From assembly GCA_002343545.1 (NCBI GenBank), contig DDRA01000081.1, forward strand, positions 1 to 5,480: 5,480 bases of DNA, in the 5' to 3' direction. Each line of letters begins with the position of its first letter. Position 1 is the first letter of the stretch. Under the pieces are notes generated by a model that worked only from the letters and a program-made list of their open reading frames with translations, made no database searches and was not told the DNA's origin. This document shows, piece after piece, positions 1 through 5,480 of the stretch. Both the position numbers and the translations under genes were made by a program. The stretch is from Bacteriovoracaceae bacterium UBA2428 (GTDB lineage Bacteria > Bdellovibrionota > UBA2428).

Positions 1-723
1 GGCGAGGTCGCTCGAGTTCGACTTTGTCCACGAGGCGGTGAGCGAGGTCGAGTTTTTGGGGCTCGCGTCGCCGTTCCAGGCGAGCGTCGTGGCCGCGTTC
101 GGGGCGCTCGTGTCGACGCGGATGGCCGGCGAGCAGCTCGAGGTCGAGGCGTTCCCCGAAGCGTCCATCGAGACGATCCGGTAAGAGTAGGATTGTCCGT
201 TCACGCCGGAGATGGCGTGGCTGTTCGTGCTCGCGGATGCGAGTCCCACCGGCGCGCCGAAGACCGCGTTGCAGCCGGCGCCCGAGTAGAACTGCGCCGA
301 CTGCGCGGCCAAATCGCTCGACGTGGAGGGAGTCCAGCTGGCGGTGATCGTGGTGCCCGCGTGCGGATCCGATTCCTCCCAAGCGAGGGGCGTCGCGGGC
401 GTCGGCGGCTGGAAGTCCACGAGGATCGAGGCCGAGCAGGCCGAAAGGCTTTCGTTGCCGGCTTCGTCGAGGGTGCGGACGCGAAAGCTGTACGCGCCGT
501 CGGCGCCCACGGAGATGTCTTGGTCGCCGGCCGTTTTGGAGGCGACGGAAGTCGGGACGGGCGTCGAGGCCGCGCAAGTCGCGTCGGGATACACGAGCAA
601 AGACTGCGATTCGACGTCCGCGTCGGCGGAGGGAACCCACTCCGCGCCGAGCGTGCTCTGGTTCGAGTGCGAGCCTTCCCGCCAGACGTTCGTGGTGGCC
701 GCCGCGGGCGGCGTCGTGTCGAC
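1..723 (-). repeat. Tandem protein repeats, period 101 residues (303 nt), inside the lipoprotein gene
   Basis: Three repeat units follow each other in the minus-strand protein. Unit 1 is residues 173-273 (nt 723-421), unit 2 is residues 274-374 (nt 420-118), and unit 3 starts at residue 375 (nt 117) and is cut by the edge. Unit boundaries VDTTPP, VDFQPP and VDTSAP are exactly 101 residues apart. Each complete unit has one cysteine pair with the same spacing, Cys222/Cys268 and Cys323/Cys369, probably an intradomain disulfide. A more divergent unit (about 80-172, Cys103/Cys164) precedes them. The units have diverged in sequence, so this is an old protein repeat and not a recent DNA duplication. 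More copies probably lie beyond the left edge. Confidence 0.75.
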
Positions 724-1239
724 GACGTAGTCGACGAACTTCACCGAACACGCCGACTTCACGACGAAGCCCGTCGGGTTGCGGAACTGGGCGCGCGCGT
801 AAACGCGGTAGCGACCTTCGTTCAGTTCGTCGAGCGCGACGGGGTAGGGCACGACGCTCTCGTTCGGCGCGTCGGTGGCACCGGCCTCGACCCCGTTTTC
901 GACGCGATGGGTGCCGAGCGGCGCCGTCGCGCAGAGCTCGTCGGCGAAGATCTGCACTTCGATGCCGTTGACGAAGCCTTTCGCGAGAACCTCGATGGTC
1001 GGGCGTCGCTCGTTGGAAGGGCTCTTGTTCGGCGAAGCCAGACGCAGTTCCAGCTCGTCGTTGATCTCGCGCAAGGCCTTGGGATTGGAGCCCGCGTTAG
1101 GATCGCTGACGCCCGGAACTTTGGGCAAGTTGAAGGGAAGAAGACTGCAACCCGCGACCCCGGCGCCCAGCAGCCACGCGCGGGCGAGCGGGAACCAGCC
1201 CTTCCATGCGCGTGCCTTCGGTGTGAGTCGCCGTTTCAA
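1..1239 (-). CDS. Lipoprotein with tandem ~101-residue Ig/FnIII-like repeats (C-terminus cut by the window edge)
   Basis: Seen: an uninterrupted minus-strand frame of 413 codons reaches the left edge, so the C-terminus is missing. The N-terminus has a basic stretch (KRR), a hydrophobic segment (AWLLGAGVAG) and a lipobox-like GVAG-C at Cys31, which points to signal peptidase II processing and a lipid anchor. Residues 32-75 look like a linker. From about residue 80 the chain is a series of beta-rich units ending in 'VDTTPP'-like linkers at 173, 274 and 375, with WTPS/SDL and YSxR motifs as in Ig or fibronectin-III-like folds. I chose the TTG at 1239 because GGGGG lies 9 nt upstream and it gives a lipoprotein signal of normal length. 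An in-frame ATG at 1308 would add 23 residues and has no visible Shine-Dalgarno. Such proteins are usually surface-exposed and often serve in adhesion or envelope structure; the exact role here is unknown. An overlapping plus-strand open frame (193-1257) is an antisense shadow. Confidence 0.82.
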   Translation of the reverse strand, partial: MKRRLTPKARAWKGWFPLARAWLLGAGVAGCSLLPFNLPKVPGVSDPNAGSNPKALREINDELELRLASPNKSPSNERRPTIEVLAKGFVNGIEVQIFADELCATAPLGTHRVENGVEAGATDAPNESVVPYPVALDELNEGRYRVYARAQFRNPTGFVVKSACSVKFVDYVVDTTPPAAATTNVWREGSHSNQSTLGAEWVPSADADVESQSLLVYPDATCAASTPVPTSVASKTAGDQDISVGADGAYSFRVRTLDEAGNESLSACSASILVDFQPPTPATPLAWEESDPHAGTTITASWTPSTSSDLAAQSAQFYSGAGCNAVFGAPVGLASASTNSHAISGVNGQSYSYRIVSMDASGNASTSSCSPAIRVDTSAPNAATTLAWNGDASPKNSTSLTASWTKSNSSDLA

Positions 1240-1363
1240 GAAATTTTGCCCCCGTAACCCTATGGTAGGGATTTCGGCCGGGGCGCAGCGAAAGTTTAGG
1301 GTAAGCATTCGAAATGATAAGAGGAAAAAATTCAAAGCGCGGCTCGGGGCGTCGGCCGGGACC

Positions 1364-1385
1364 GCCAAATTTACGCAAATTTGGC
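1364..1385. promoter_or_regulatory. Perfect 9-bp inverted repeat, candidate operator or hairpin
   Basis: The arms GCCAAATTT (1364-1372) and AAATTTGGC (1377-1385) are exact reverse complements separated by ACGC. The arms are AT-rich inside a GC-rich genome, and the site lies between divergent genes. Both points favour an operator for a dimeric regulator. On the plus strand it is followed by TTTT, so a weak terminator-like hairpin is the alternative, but there is no gene upstream on that strand to terminate. The regulator is not identifiable from this window. Confidence 0.4.
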
Positions 1386-1522
1386 TTTTCCGCTAAGGAT
1401 TCTGAGGCTTAGAGACCAAGTCCCCCTTGGGGGGCTCACGTAAAATGGAACGCTCGGAGCGGAACAAGGCGTCAAAAGAACGAGTCTTCTTTCGCGGGTT
1501 ACCCTCATCGACAATGTTCCAA

Positions 1523-1530
1523 AGAGGGGA
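1523..1530 (+). promoter_or_regulatory. Shine-Dalgarno of the 775-aa exported protein gene
   Basis: AGAGGGGA lies 8 nt before the ATG at 1539, and its GAGGGG core ends 9 nt before it. It decides the start against an upstream out-of-frame ATG at 1514, which has only a weak GCGGG further upstream. The encoded N-terminus from 1539 is a signal peptide, which independently supports this start. Confidence 0.65.
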
Positions 1531-1538
1531 ATCATCGA

Positions 1539-3866
1539 ATGTTCTTACACTTGCCGCGTTCTGTCATATGGGGGGTCGGGCTCGCCGCCGCCTTTTCGAT
1601 GTCTTTCAGTGAGGCGACGACGCCTCCGACGCCCACCAAGGGACGCCTCGTCGGCTACGTGGACGACGGAAAGAAACTCGAAGAGAGCGCCGAACAAGTC
1701 GAGAAGGCTTGGAACGAGGGCGTGAAGAAGGTCAAATCCTTCGACGCCGTCGAAGTCGGCGGCAAGGCATGGCGCGCGCTCGTCGAAGAGATCCAGTCGG
1801 CGGATTACCGCGTCGGCACGAGCGAAGACTTCGATTTCGACGAGCAGCGCGCCGGCCTTCGCGCGCGCGGGCTCATCGGTTTGCAGGACGTCCCCGGTCG
1901 CGGCTTCTACATTCGCCGCGACAGCTACTCCGTGAACGCGGGGGCGACGCTCTCGGCTTACGTCGCGCGCGCGATCGACGCGACCTTGCCCGTCGGCCTG
2001 AGCTTCGACTTCGACCGCACGGTCGACTTCTTCCGCGTCTACCGCACGCAGAAGGAAGCCTTGCTCGACAAGAAGACCGGCATCCGGCTCCCGGTCATGC
2101 CGTGGAAGATCCCGACCGACGCGGATTCCATGCTCAGGCTCGATCCCGGCACGGCCGTGCGGATCCCCGCGCAGCTCCGTTTCTCGCTGGGCCGCGGCGA
2201 ATCCGAGCAGCTCGTCGATCAACTCGCGCGGCACTTCACCTACGACTCGGCGGTGCAGGTCAACGCGAACGTCTTCATCCAGGCCGGCTACGAGGTCATC
2301 CTCTACCGTCCGCTCGAAGCCCCGGACATGCTGCGCCTGCAGATCATCTCGACGAAAGATTCGGGCGTGCGCGTGGGTCTCGTCGTCGGGAACGAGTTCC
2401 GCCTGGCCGAGGACTACCTGCAGAAGGGCGCCAAGAACCTCATCCGTAAGGTCATCGGCGGCGATATCCTGCGCCTCGACATCTTCGAGGGCCGTCAGAG
2501 CATCTTCTCGCTCGCGGACTACACCTACGACTCGCGCAACCAGGCGGCGAAGGACGCCTTCAGCGCGGCCATGCGCGGCGGCGGCTACCTGCCCGACGGG
2601 CGGATCTTCTTCAACGCGAAGTCGACGAAACTCCAGGACGCCAAGCGCATGCATAACCTCTTCCGCGCCGGCCTCGAGGGCACGCGCGAGCTCGCCGACG
2701 CGGATGCGTCCAAGGGCTCGGGTCGCCGGGTCGTCCGCAACTTCGACGGTTTCTCGCACACGACGAGCCAATCGAACGGCTTCCGCCTGAACCTGGCCGT
2801 CTTCCGGGCCGACGTTCGCGCCGAAGAGACGATGACCGTGCTCACCGCGCGCGACCTCTCCGACCTCGACCAGGCTTCGGAGCTCACGAAGGGCGGCGCC
2901 GGGCCGAAGGGCTCGTCTTCCACCTACGCCGTCGGCGCGATGACCGATCGGGTCGGCGTCGAAGGCTTCCTGGGTTGGCGCAAGGAGTTCGCGCTCGCCG
3001 ACGCCTACGCCCTTCGCCACACGAACGAAGACGGCGAACCCGTAAGTCCCTTCATCGAAGTCGGCATGCGCTACTCGCACGACGACTCGCGCTTGAGCGC
3101 GCAAGACGTCGAAGAGATCACGGGCCAAATGAGCCGTCGTCTGAGCTCCGAGCGCATTCCCGAAGCCGAAGCCGCGACGAACGGGCTCATCAAGGACCTT
3201 CGCGCGTTCCTGAACGAAGCCTACGGCGATCTGCACTCCCGCGGCATCGCGAAGGCCCAGTTCCGGCTCGACATGCGGATCCAGCCCGAGCACTTCCATC
3301 GCATCCGCGAGGCTTTCCTGCAGGAGTACGAGCGCGCCGCCACGGCGGCGGGGCAGGAAGTCGATTACGACACCTACGTGAAGTACCTCCAGGAGCGCAT
3401 GGAGACCTACGTCGATTGGTACTACTCGAACTCGACGGCGTGGCTGGCGAAGTTCGCGAACTACCCGTGGGACTCGGCGCTTTGCAAGGGCAACATGGCC
3501 AAGCGCCTCTCGGCGCTGCTCGCCTTCGGGACTCCGGCGCAAGGTAAGAAGGATCTGCGGGCCTTCGCGGTGGGCCCTGGCTTGGGCTTGATGCCTTGCC
3601 AGAACCTCTTCCGTCGCACGGCGCTGCCGATCTTCCTCTACATCGCGTACATGGTCCCGGCGTCGAAGAAGGCTTCCTACAAGGACCCCGTGAACGTCCG
3701 GGCCATCGTGACGGGCCGGGACTACGAGCTCTCGCGCCAGCTCCGCGGCCAGAGCACGATCAGCTACCGGGAGTCGATCGACGGCTTCCTGAGCCGCTCG
3801 CGCGAATCCCGCGACCCGACGGGTCTCTACCGCCGGATCATCCCGAACGAAGGCTCGGTCAACTGA
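1539..3866 (+). CDS. Exported protein of unknown function, 775 aa
   Basis: I do not recognise the family. Seen: residues 1-26 form a Sec-type signal peptide (one Arg at 7, hydrophobic core about 9-20, likely cleavage after SFSEA at 26), with a T/P-rich start to the mature protein. Residues 40-115 are mostly helical and charged. Residues about 120-290 are rich in alternating beta-like segments (RGFYIRRDSYSVNAGATLSA, VQVNANVFIQAGYEVILYRP, VRVGLVVGNEFRL). A second beta-rich part covers about 413-515, and residues 540-640 are again helical, ending in an aromatic cluster (VDWYY, 626-629). The only two cysteines, 649 and 687, may form a disulfide. A short hydrophobic stretch at 695-706 is too short for a standard membrane helix. 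The C-terminus (EGSVN) lacks the terminal aromatic typical of BamA-inserted barrels, so a periplasmic or peripheral envelope protein is more likely than a classical porin. queH follows after 31 nt. A 665-codon antisense frame over 1545-3542 is a GC-rich shadow. Confidence 0.85.
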   Translation: MFLHLPRSVIWGVGLAAAFSMSFSEATTPPTPTKGRLVGYVDDGKKLEESAEQVEKAWNEGVKKVKSFDAVEVGGKAWRALVEEIQSADYRVGTSEDFDFDEQRAGLRARGLIGLQDVPGRGFYIRRDSYSVNAGATLSAYVARAIDATLPVGLSFDFDRTVDFFRVYRTQKEALLDKKTGIRLPVMPWKIPTDADSMLRLDPGTAVRIPAQLRFSLGRGESEQLVDQLARHFTYDSAVQVNANVFIQAGYEVILYRPLEAPDMLRLQIISTKDSGVRVGLVVGNEFRLAEDYLQKGAKNLIRKVIGGDILRLDIFEGRQSIFSLADYTYDSRNQAAKDAFSAAMRGGGYLPDGRIFFNAKSTKLQDAKRMHNLFRAGLEGTRELADADASKGSGRRVVRNFDGFSHTTSQSNGFRLNLAVFRADVRAEETMTVLTARDLSDLDQASELTKGGAGPKGSSSTYAVGAMTDRVGVEGFLGWRKEFALADAYALRHTNEDGEPVSPFIEVGMRYSHDDSRLSAQDVEEITGQMSRRLSSERIPEAEAATNGLIKDLRAFLNEAYGDLHSRGIAKAQFRLDMRIQPEHFHRIREAFLQEYERAATAAGQEVDYDTYVKYLQERMETYVDWYYSNSTAWLAKFANYPWDSALCKGNMAKRLSALLAFGTPAQGKKDLRAFAVGPGLGLMPCQNLFRRTALPIFLYIAYMVPASKKASYKDPVNVRAIVTGRDYELSRQLRGQSTISYRESIDGFLSRSRESRDPTGLYRRIIPNEGSVN

Positions 3867-3874
3867 TCTCGGTT

Positions 3875-3888
3875 GCTCCGGTCGGAGC
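3875..3888 (+). promoter_or_regulatory. Small hairpin overlapping the presumed queH ribosome binding site
   Basis: GCTCCG (3875-3880) and CGGAGC (3883-3888) are perfect inverted arms in the 31-nt gap before queH, best folded as a 5-bp stem with a GGTC loop. There is no T-tract, so it is not a typical terminator. The 3' arm contains the GGAG (3884-3887) that would serve as Shine-Dalgarno for the ATG at 3898, so the stem could limit initiation unless ribosomes finishing the upstream gene open it. Confidence 0.3.
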
Positions 3889-3897
3889 CTCCGGTCT

Positions 3898-5043
3898 ATG
3901 GAAGGAGTCGTGAAGCGGCTCCTTCGTCTTTATTGGATCCTCGACGGGGATCGGGTCGCGGCCCTCGCGCTGCGGCCCGAAGCCCTCGCCAAATGGGAAG
4001 CCCGCCTCGCCGACGGGGCGGGAGTCTCCCGGGCGCTTGCCGCGGCTCTCGCGGAGCGCGATTTCCTTTTTGCCGCCGAAAGTGTCCCCGATGCGCAACG
4101 GCGTCCCGCCGTGGTTCGGCGACTTTTGGCCGAGATGCGCGCGCGTTTGCGGTGGGACGAAGCCTTCCAAGGACTCTTCACGCGAGACTCCGCGCTCGCG
4201 GGGGCCCTGCCGACGCCGCCCGACAAACTGACGCTCGTCCCGGAGTCTCGGGAATATCGCCTGGCCCGCGCCCTGGCGGGAGGCCTGGGCACGGAACAAC
4301 GCTCGCCCGTGCCGCGTCGCGATCGCATGCTCCTTCACGTCTGCTGCGGCCCCGACGCGGCCGGGGTCATCGGCCAGCTCAAGCGCGACTTCGATCTGGA
4401 GTGCTTCTGGTACGACCCGAACATCCAGCCGCGCGAGGAGCACGACAAGCGCCTCGAGGCTTTTCTCAAGGTGGCCGAGCTCGAGTCCGTGCCCGCGATC
4501 GTCGGCGAGTACGACGTCGATCGTTTCGTGGAACGGGTGCGCGGCTTGGAGGCGACCCCCGAGCAGGGTGCCAAGTGTTCGCTGTGCTACGACCTTCGGC
4601 TCGAACGGGCCGCGCTCGAGGCCAAGCGCCGGGGGGTGGACCTTTACGCGACCACCCTCGCGATCAGCCCCCATAAGGTGCAAGAAAAACTCGTGCGCTT
4701 TGGCGCCCTCAACGAGTCGCGGGGCGGCGTTCCCTATTACCACCGCAATTTCATGAGGGACGACGGCTTCAAGGACTCCGTCGTCTACACCGAGACGCAC
4801 GGGATCTACCGCCAGGATTACTGCGGTTGCTACTATTCCCTGCACGAGGGCGGGCCGGACGCCCGCGCGCTCGCCGGCGAGTGGTCCCTCGAGTCGACGC
4901 GCTCGCCCGAGGAGTTTCGGTCGGCGCAGCGGAGCCTGGATGCGCGTCCGGAATCGGAGCGCGGCGAGGCCTGGCGTGCGTACCAGGCCGCCTTGGCGGG
5001 ACGCCAGGCGCGCGGCGAGACGGATCCGAATCGAAGGGGCTAA
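3898..5043 (+). CDS. queH: Epoxyqueuosine reductase QueH (DUF208 type) with N-terminal extension
   Basis: Known for the family: QueH reduces epoxyqueuosine to queuosine in tRNA (the last step of queuosine synthesis), replaces the unrelated QueG, and is a cytoplasmic iron-sulfur metalloenzyme. Seen: the family signatures occur in order, namely MLLHVCCGPD at 144-153, CFWYDPNIQPREEHDKRL at 169-186, KCSLCYDLRLERAA at 226-239, TTLAISPHK at 252-260, YHRNFMRDDGF at 281-291 and YRQDYCGCYYS at 304-314. The cysteines are 149, 150, 169, 227, 230, 309 and 311, so all the usual cluster or metal ligands appear to be present. Typical QueH proteins are about 180-230 residues and begin near the LLHxCC motif. 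This one has about 143 extra N-terminal residues, helical and Ala/Arg/Leu-rich with no recognised domain, and a 67-residue charged tail. Third-position G/C continues through the extension, supporting translation from 3898. GTG at 3910 is an alternative start but sits only 2 nt after GGAAGGAG. The gene is probably co-transcribed with the upstream exported-protein gene. Confidence 0.92.
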   Translation: MEGVVKRLLRLYWILDGDRVAALALRPEALAKWEARLADGAGVSRALAAALAERDFLFAAESVPDAQRRPAVVRRLLAEMRARLRWDEAFQGLFTRDSALAGALPTPPDKLTLVPESREYRLARALAGGLGTEQRSPVPRRDRMLLHVCCGPDAAGVIGQLKRDFDLECFWYDPNIQPREEHDKRLEAFLKVAELESVPAIVGEYDVDRFVERVRGLEATPEQGAKCSLCYDLRLERAALEAKRRGVDLYATTLAISPHKVQEKLVRFGALNESRGGVPYYHRNFMRDDGFKDSVVYTETHGIYRQDYCGCYYSLHEGGPDARALAGEWSLESTRSPEEFRSAQRSLDARPESERGEAWRAYQAALAGRQARGETDPNRRG

Positions 5044-5044
5044 A

Positions 5045-5063
5045 GGCCCGGGGGCCCGCCGGG
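5045..5063. terminator. GC-rich hairpin between convergent genes, possible bidirectional terminator
   Basis: The 23-nt gap between the stop codons of queH and the response regulator can fold as CCCGG (5047-5051) with CCGGG (5059-5063), or alternatively GGCC (5045-5048) with GGCC (5053-5056). There is no T-run on either strand, so if it ends transcription it is not a canonical intrinsic terminator. The only support is its position between two convergent genes. Confidence 0.25.
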
Positions 5064-5066
5064 ACG

Positions 5067-5468
5067 CTAGACCTTCTCGTCGAGCTCGGGCGGCATGAGG
5101 CTTCGGCAGATGCCGACGAGTTGGCTCAATCGATAAGGCTTGAAGAAAACGTACTGAAAGAGACTCTCGAGCTTGTGGAGCTCGTCGGGCGACGCCGGCG
5201 GCTGCGCGGTCAACGCGATCCAGTTGAGCGGGGCGGCCTGGCTCGTCGGGGCCTCTCCCCAGACGCGTCGGAGCTCCGTACCCGAGAGATTCGGCATGCG
5301 AATGTCCGTCACGACGATCCCGAACTCGCCGGGTTGCGCGTTCCGGAGGACTTCGAGCGCGGCGTTGCCGTGCGCGGCGACGGTCACGGGAAAGCCGGCG
5401 TCGGTGAAGGCTTCCCCGAGCAGTTCCAGGAGCTGGGGTTCGTCTTCCACCAGTAAAATCTTTTTCAT
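5067..5468 (-). CDS. Single-domain response regulator (CheY-like receiver)
   Basis: Role: the receiver domain takes a phosphoryl group from a histidine kinase and passes the signal by changing partner binding. Seen: the 133 residues hold one complete receiver domain with nothing after it. They include the acidic pocket E8/D9 (KKILLVEDE), the phosphoacceptor D55 (VVTDIRMPN), the switch threonine T87 (ALTA), and K110 followed by Pro (FFKPY). There is no DNA-binding or enzymatic output domain, so it acts by protein contact or as a phosphorelay intermediate; it is not recognisably chemotaxis CheY. The start MKKILLVEDE is canonical for the family. Only 12 nt of upstream sequence are visible; they are AT-rich (CCTTATTTATAA) with no Shine-Dalgarno, so initiation could be weak or leaderless. 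The partner kinase is not in the window and may lie beyond the right edge. The gene converges on queH with a 23-nt gap. Confidence 0.93.
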   Translation of the reverse strand: MKKILLVEDEPQLLELLGEAFTDAGFPVTVAAHGNAALEVLRNAQPGEFGIVVTDIRMPNLSGTELRRVWGEAPTSQAAPLNWIALTAQPPASPDELHKLESLFQYVFFKPYRLSQLVGICRSLMPPELDEKV

Positions 5469-5480
5469 TTATAAATAAGG

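Larger units (their letters stand above)
1240..1538. other. Divergent intergenic region (299 bp) between the lipoprotein gene and the 775-aa exported protein gene
   Basis: This stretch separates two genes that point away from each other, so it should hold both promoters. It has AT-rich patches (about 1311-1335, 1364-1390, 1474-1493) in otherwise GC-rich DNA. Seen in it: the palindrome at 1364-1385; an 11-nt dyad CGCTC-G-GAGCG at 1451-1461; CCAAG/CTTGG arms at 1416-1420 and 1426-1430, partly overlapping an alternative C-run/G-run pairing at 1422-1434; and AAAGAA/TTCTTT arms at 1475-1480 and 1487-1492. I could not find a -35/-10 pair with good spacing on either strand. TATCAT on the minus strand (1319-1314) resembles a -10 box but has no matching -35. 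No convincing small gene was seen; a 61-codon frame at 1427-1612 runs into the next gene and looks spurious. Confidence 0.6.

Noticed and set aside
193..1257. Long plus-strand open frame (354 codons) opposite the lipoprotein gene
   Set aside because: Its product is an Arg/Gly/Val-rich low-complexity translation without motifs. The opposite strand encodes a lipoprotein with signal sequence and regular repeats, so this is an antisense shadow caused by high GC.
1237..1308. ATG at 1308 as an upstream start for the lipoprotein
   Set aside because: It is in frame, but no Shine-Dalgarno precedes it and it would put more than 50 residues before the lipobox cysteine, too long for a lipoprotein signal. 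The TTG at 1239 fits better.
1427..1612. Possible 61-aa small protein in the intergenic region
   Set aside because: It starts at a TTG within a C/G-run, has no good Shine-Dalgarno, overlaps the start of the 775-aa gene in another frame, and its translation shows no signal or domain.
1545..3542. Antisense open frame of 665 codons within the 775-aa gene
   Set aside because: The product is dominated by Arg, Val, Glu, Ala and Asp with no domain or signal peptide. The plus-strand gene has a proper ribosome binding site, a signal peptide and natural composition. Long antisense frames are common in genes with high third-position G/C.
3859..4845. Antisense frame of 328 codons opposite queH
   Set aside because: The plus strand encodes all QueH signature motifs; the antisense product has no recognisable feature.
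4327..5043. Short QueH starting at the internal ATG 4327
   Set aside because: It would give a family-typical length, but there is no ribosome binding site and coding-type base usage extends continuously upstream to 3898.
5045..5063. Canonical intrinsic terminator between queH and the response regulator
   Set aside because: The hairpin is possible, but no T-tract follows on either strand, so it is kept only as a low-confidence feature.
1..5480. CRISPR array, transposon ends, tRNA genes or a defence or biosynthetic cluster
   Set aside because: No short regularly spaced DNA repeats, transposase genes, terminal inverted repeats, cloverleaf-like segments or gene sets typical of such systems were seen. 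The only regular repeat is at protein level in the lipoprotein.

Overview
The window is GC-rich with strong G/C at third codon positions. It encodes an exported protein with a Sec-type signal peptide and a lipoprotein-type N-terminus, so it comes from a Gram-negative-type bacterium. Tandem Ig/FnIII-like repeats with 'VDTTPP'-type linkers on a lipoprotein, and a stand-alone CheY-like receiver, fit Bdellovibrionota or another delta-proteobacterium-like lineage. That placement is inference; no rRNA or other phylogenetic marker is present.

Layout. (1) 1-1239, minus strand: the N-terminal 413 codons of a repeat-containing lipoprotein that runs off the left edge. (2) 1240-1538: a divergent intergenic region, less GC-rich in places, with a perfect 9-bp inverted repeat and several weak dyads; it must carry the expression signals for the genes on both sides. 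(3) 1539-3866, plus strand: a 775-residue exported protein that I cannot assign to a family. (4) 3898-5043, plus strand, 31 nt downstream: an epoxyqueuosine reductase of the QueH (DUF208) type with an unusual N-terminal extension of about 143 residues and a C-terminal tail. (5) 5067-5468, minus strand, convergent with queH and separated from it by 23 nt: a single-domain response regulator whose start lies 12 nt from the right edge.

How the genes relate. The 775-aa gene and queH are close enough to share a transcript, but nothing in the sequences links cell-envelope export to tRNA queuosine synthesis, so I read this as plain co-transcription. The lipoprotein and the 775-aa protein are divergently transcribed, are both predicted envelope proteins, and could share a control region. 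No mobile elements, CRISPR arrays, tRNA or rRNA genes were seen. I found no convincing new multi-gene system. The points most worth following are the unassigned exported protein, the extended QueH, the regular 101-residue repeat with one cysteine pair per unit, and the palindrome between the divergent genes.
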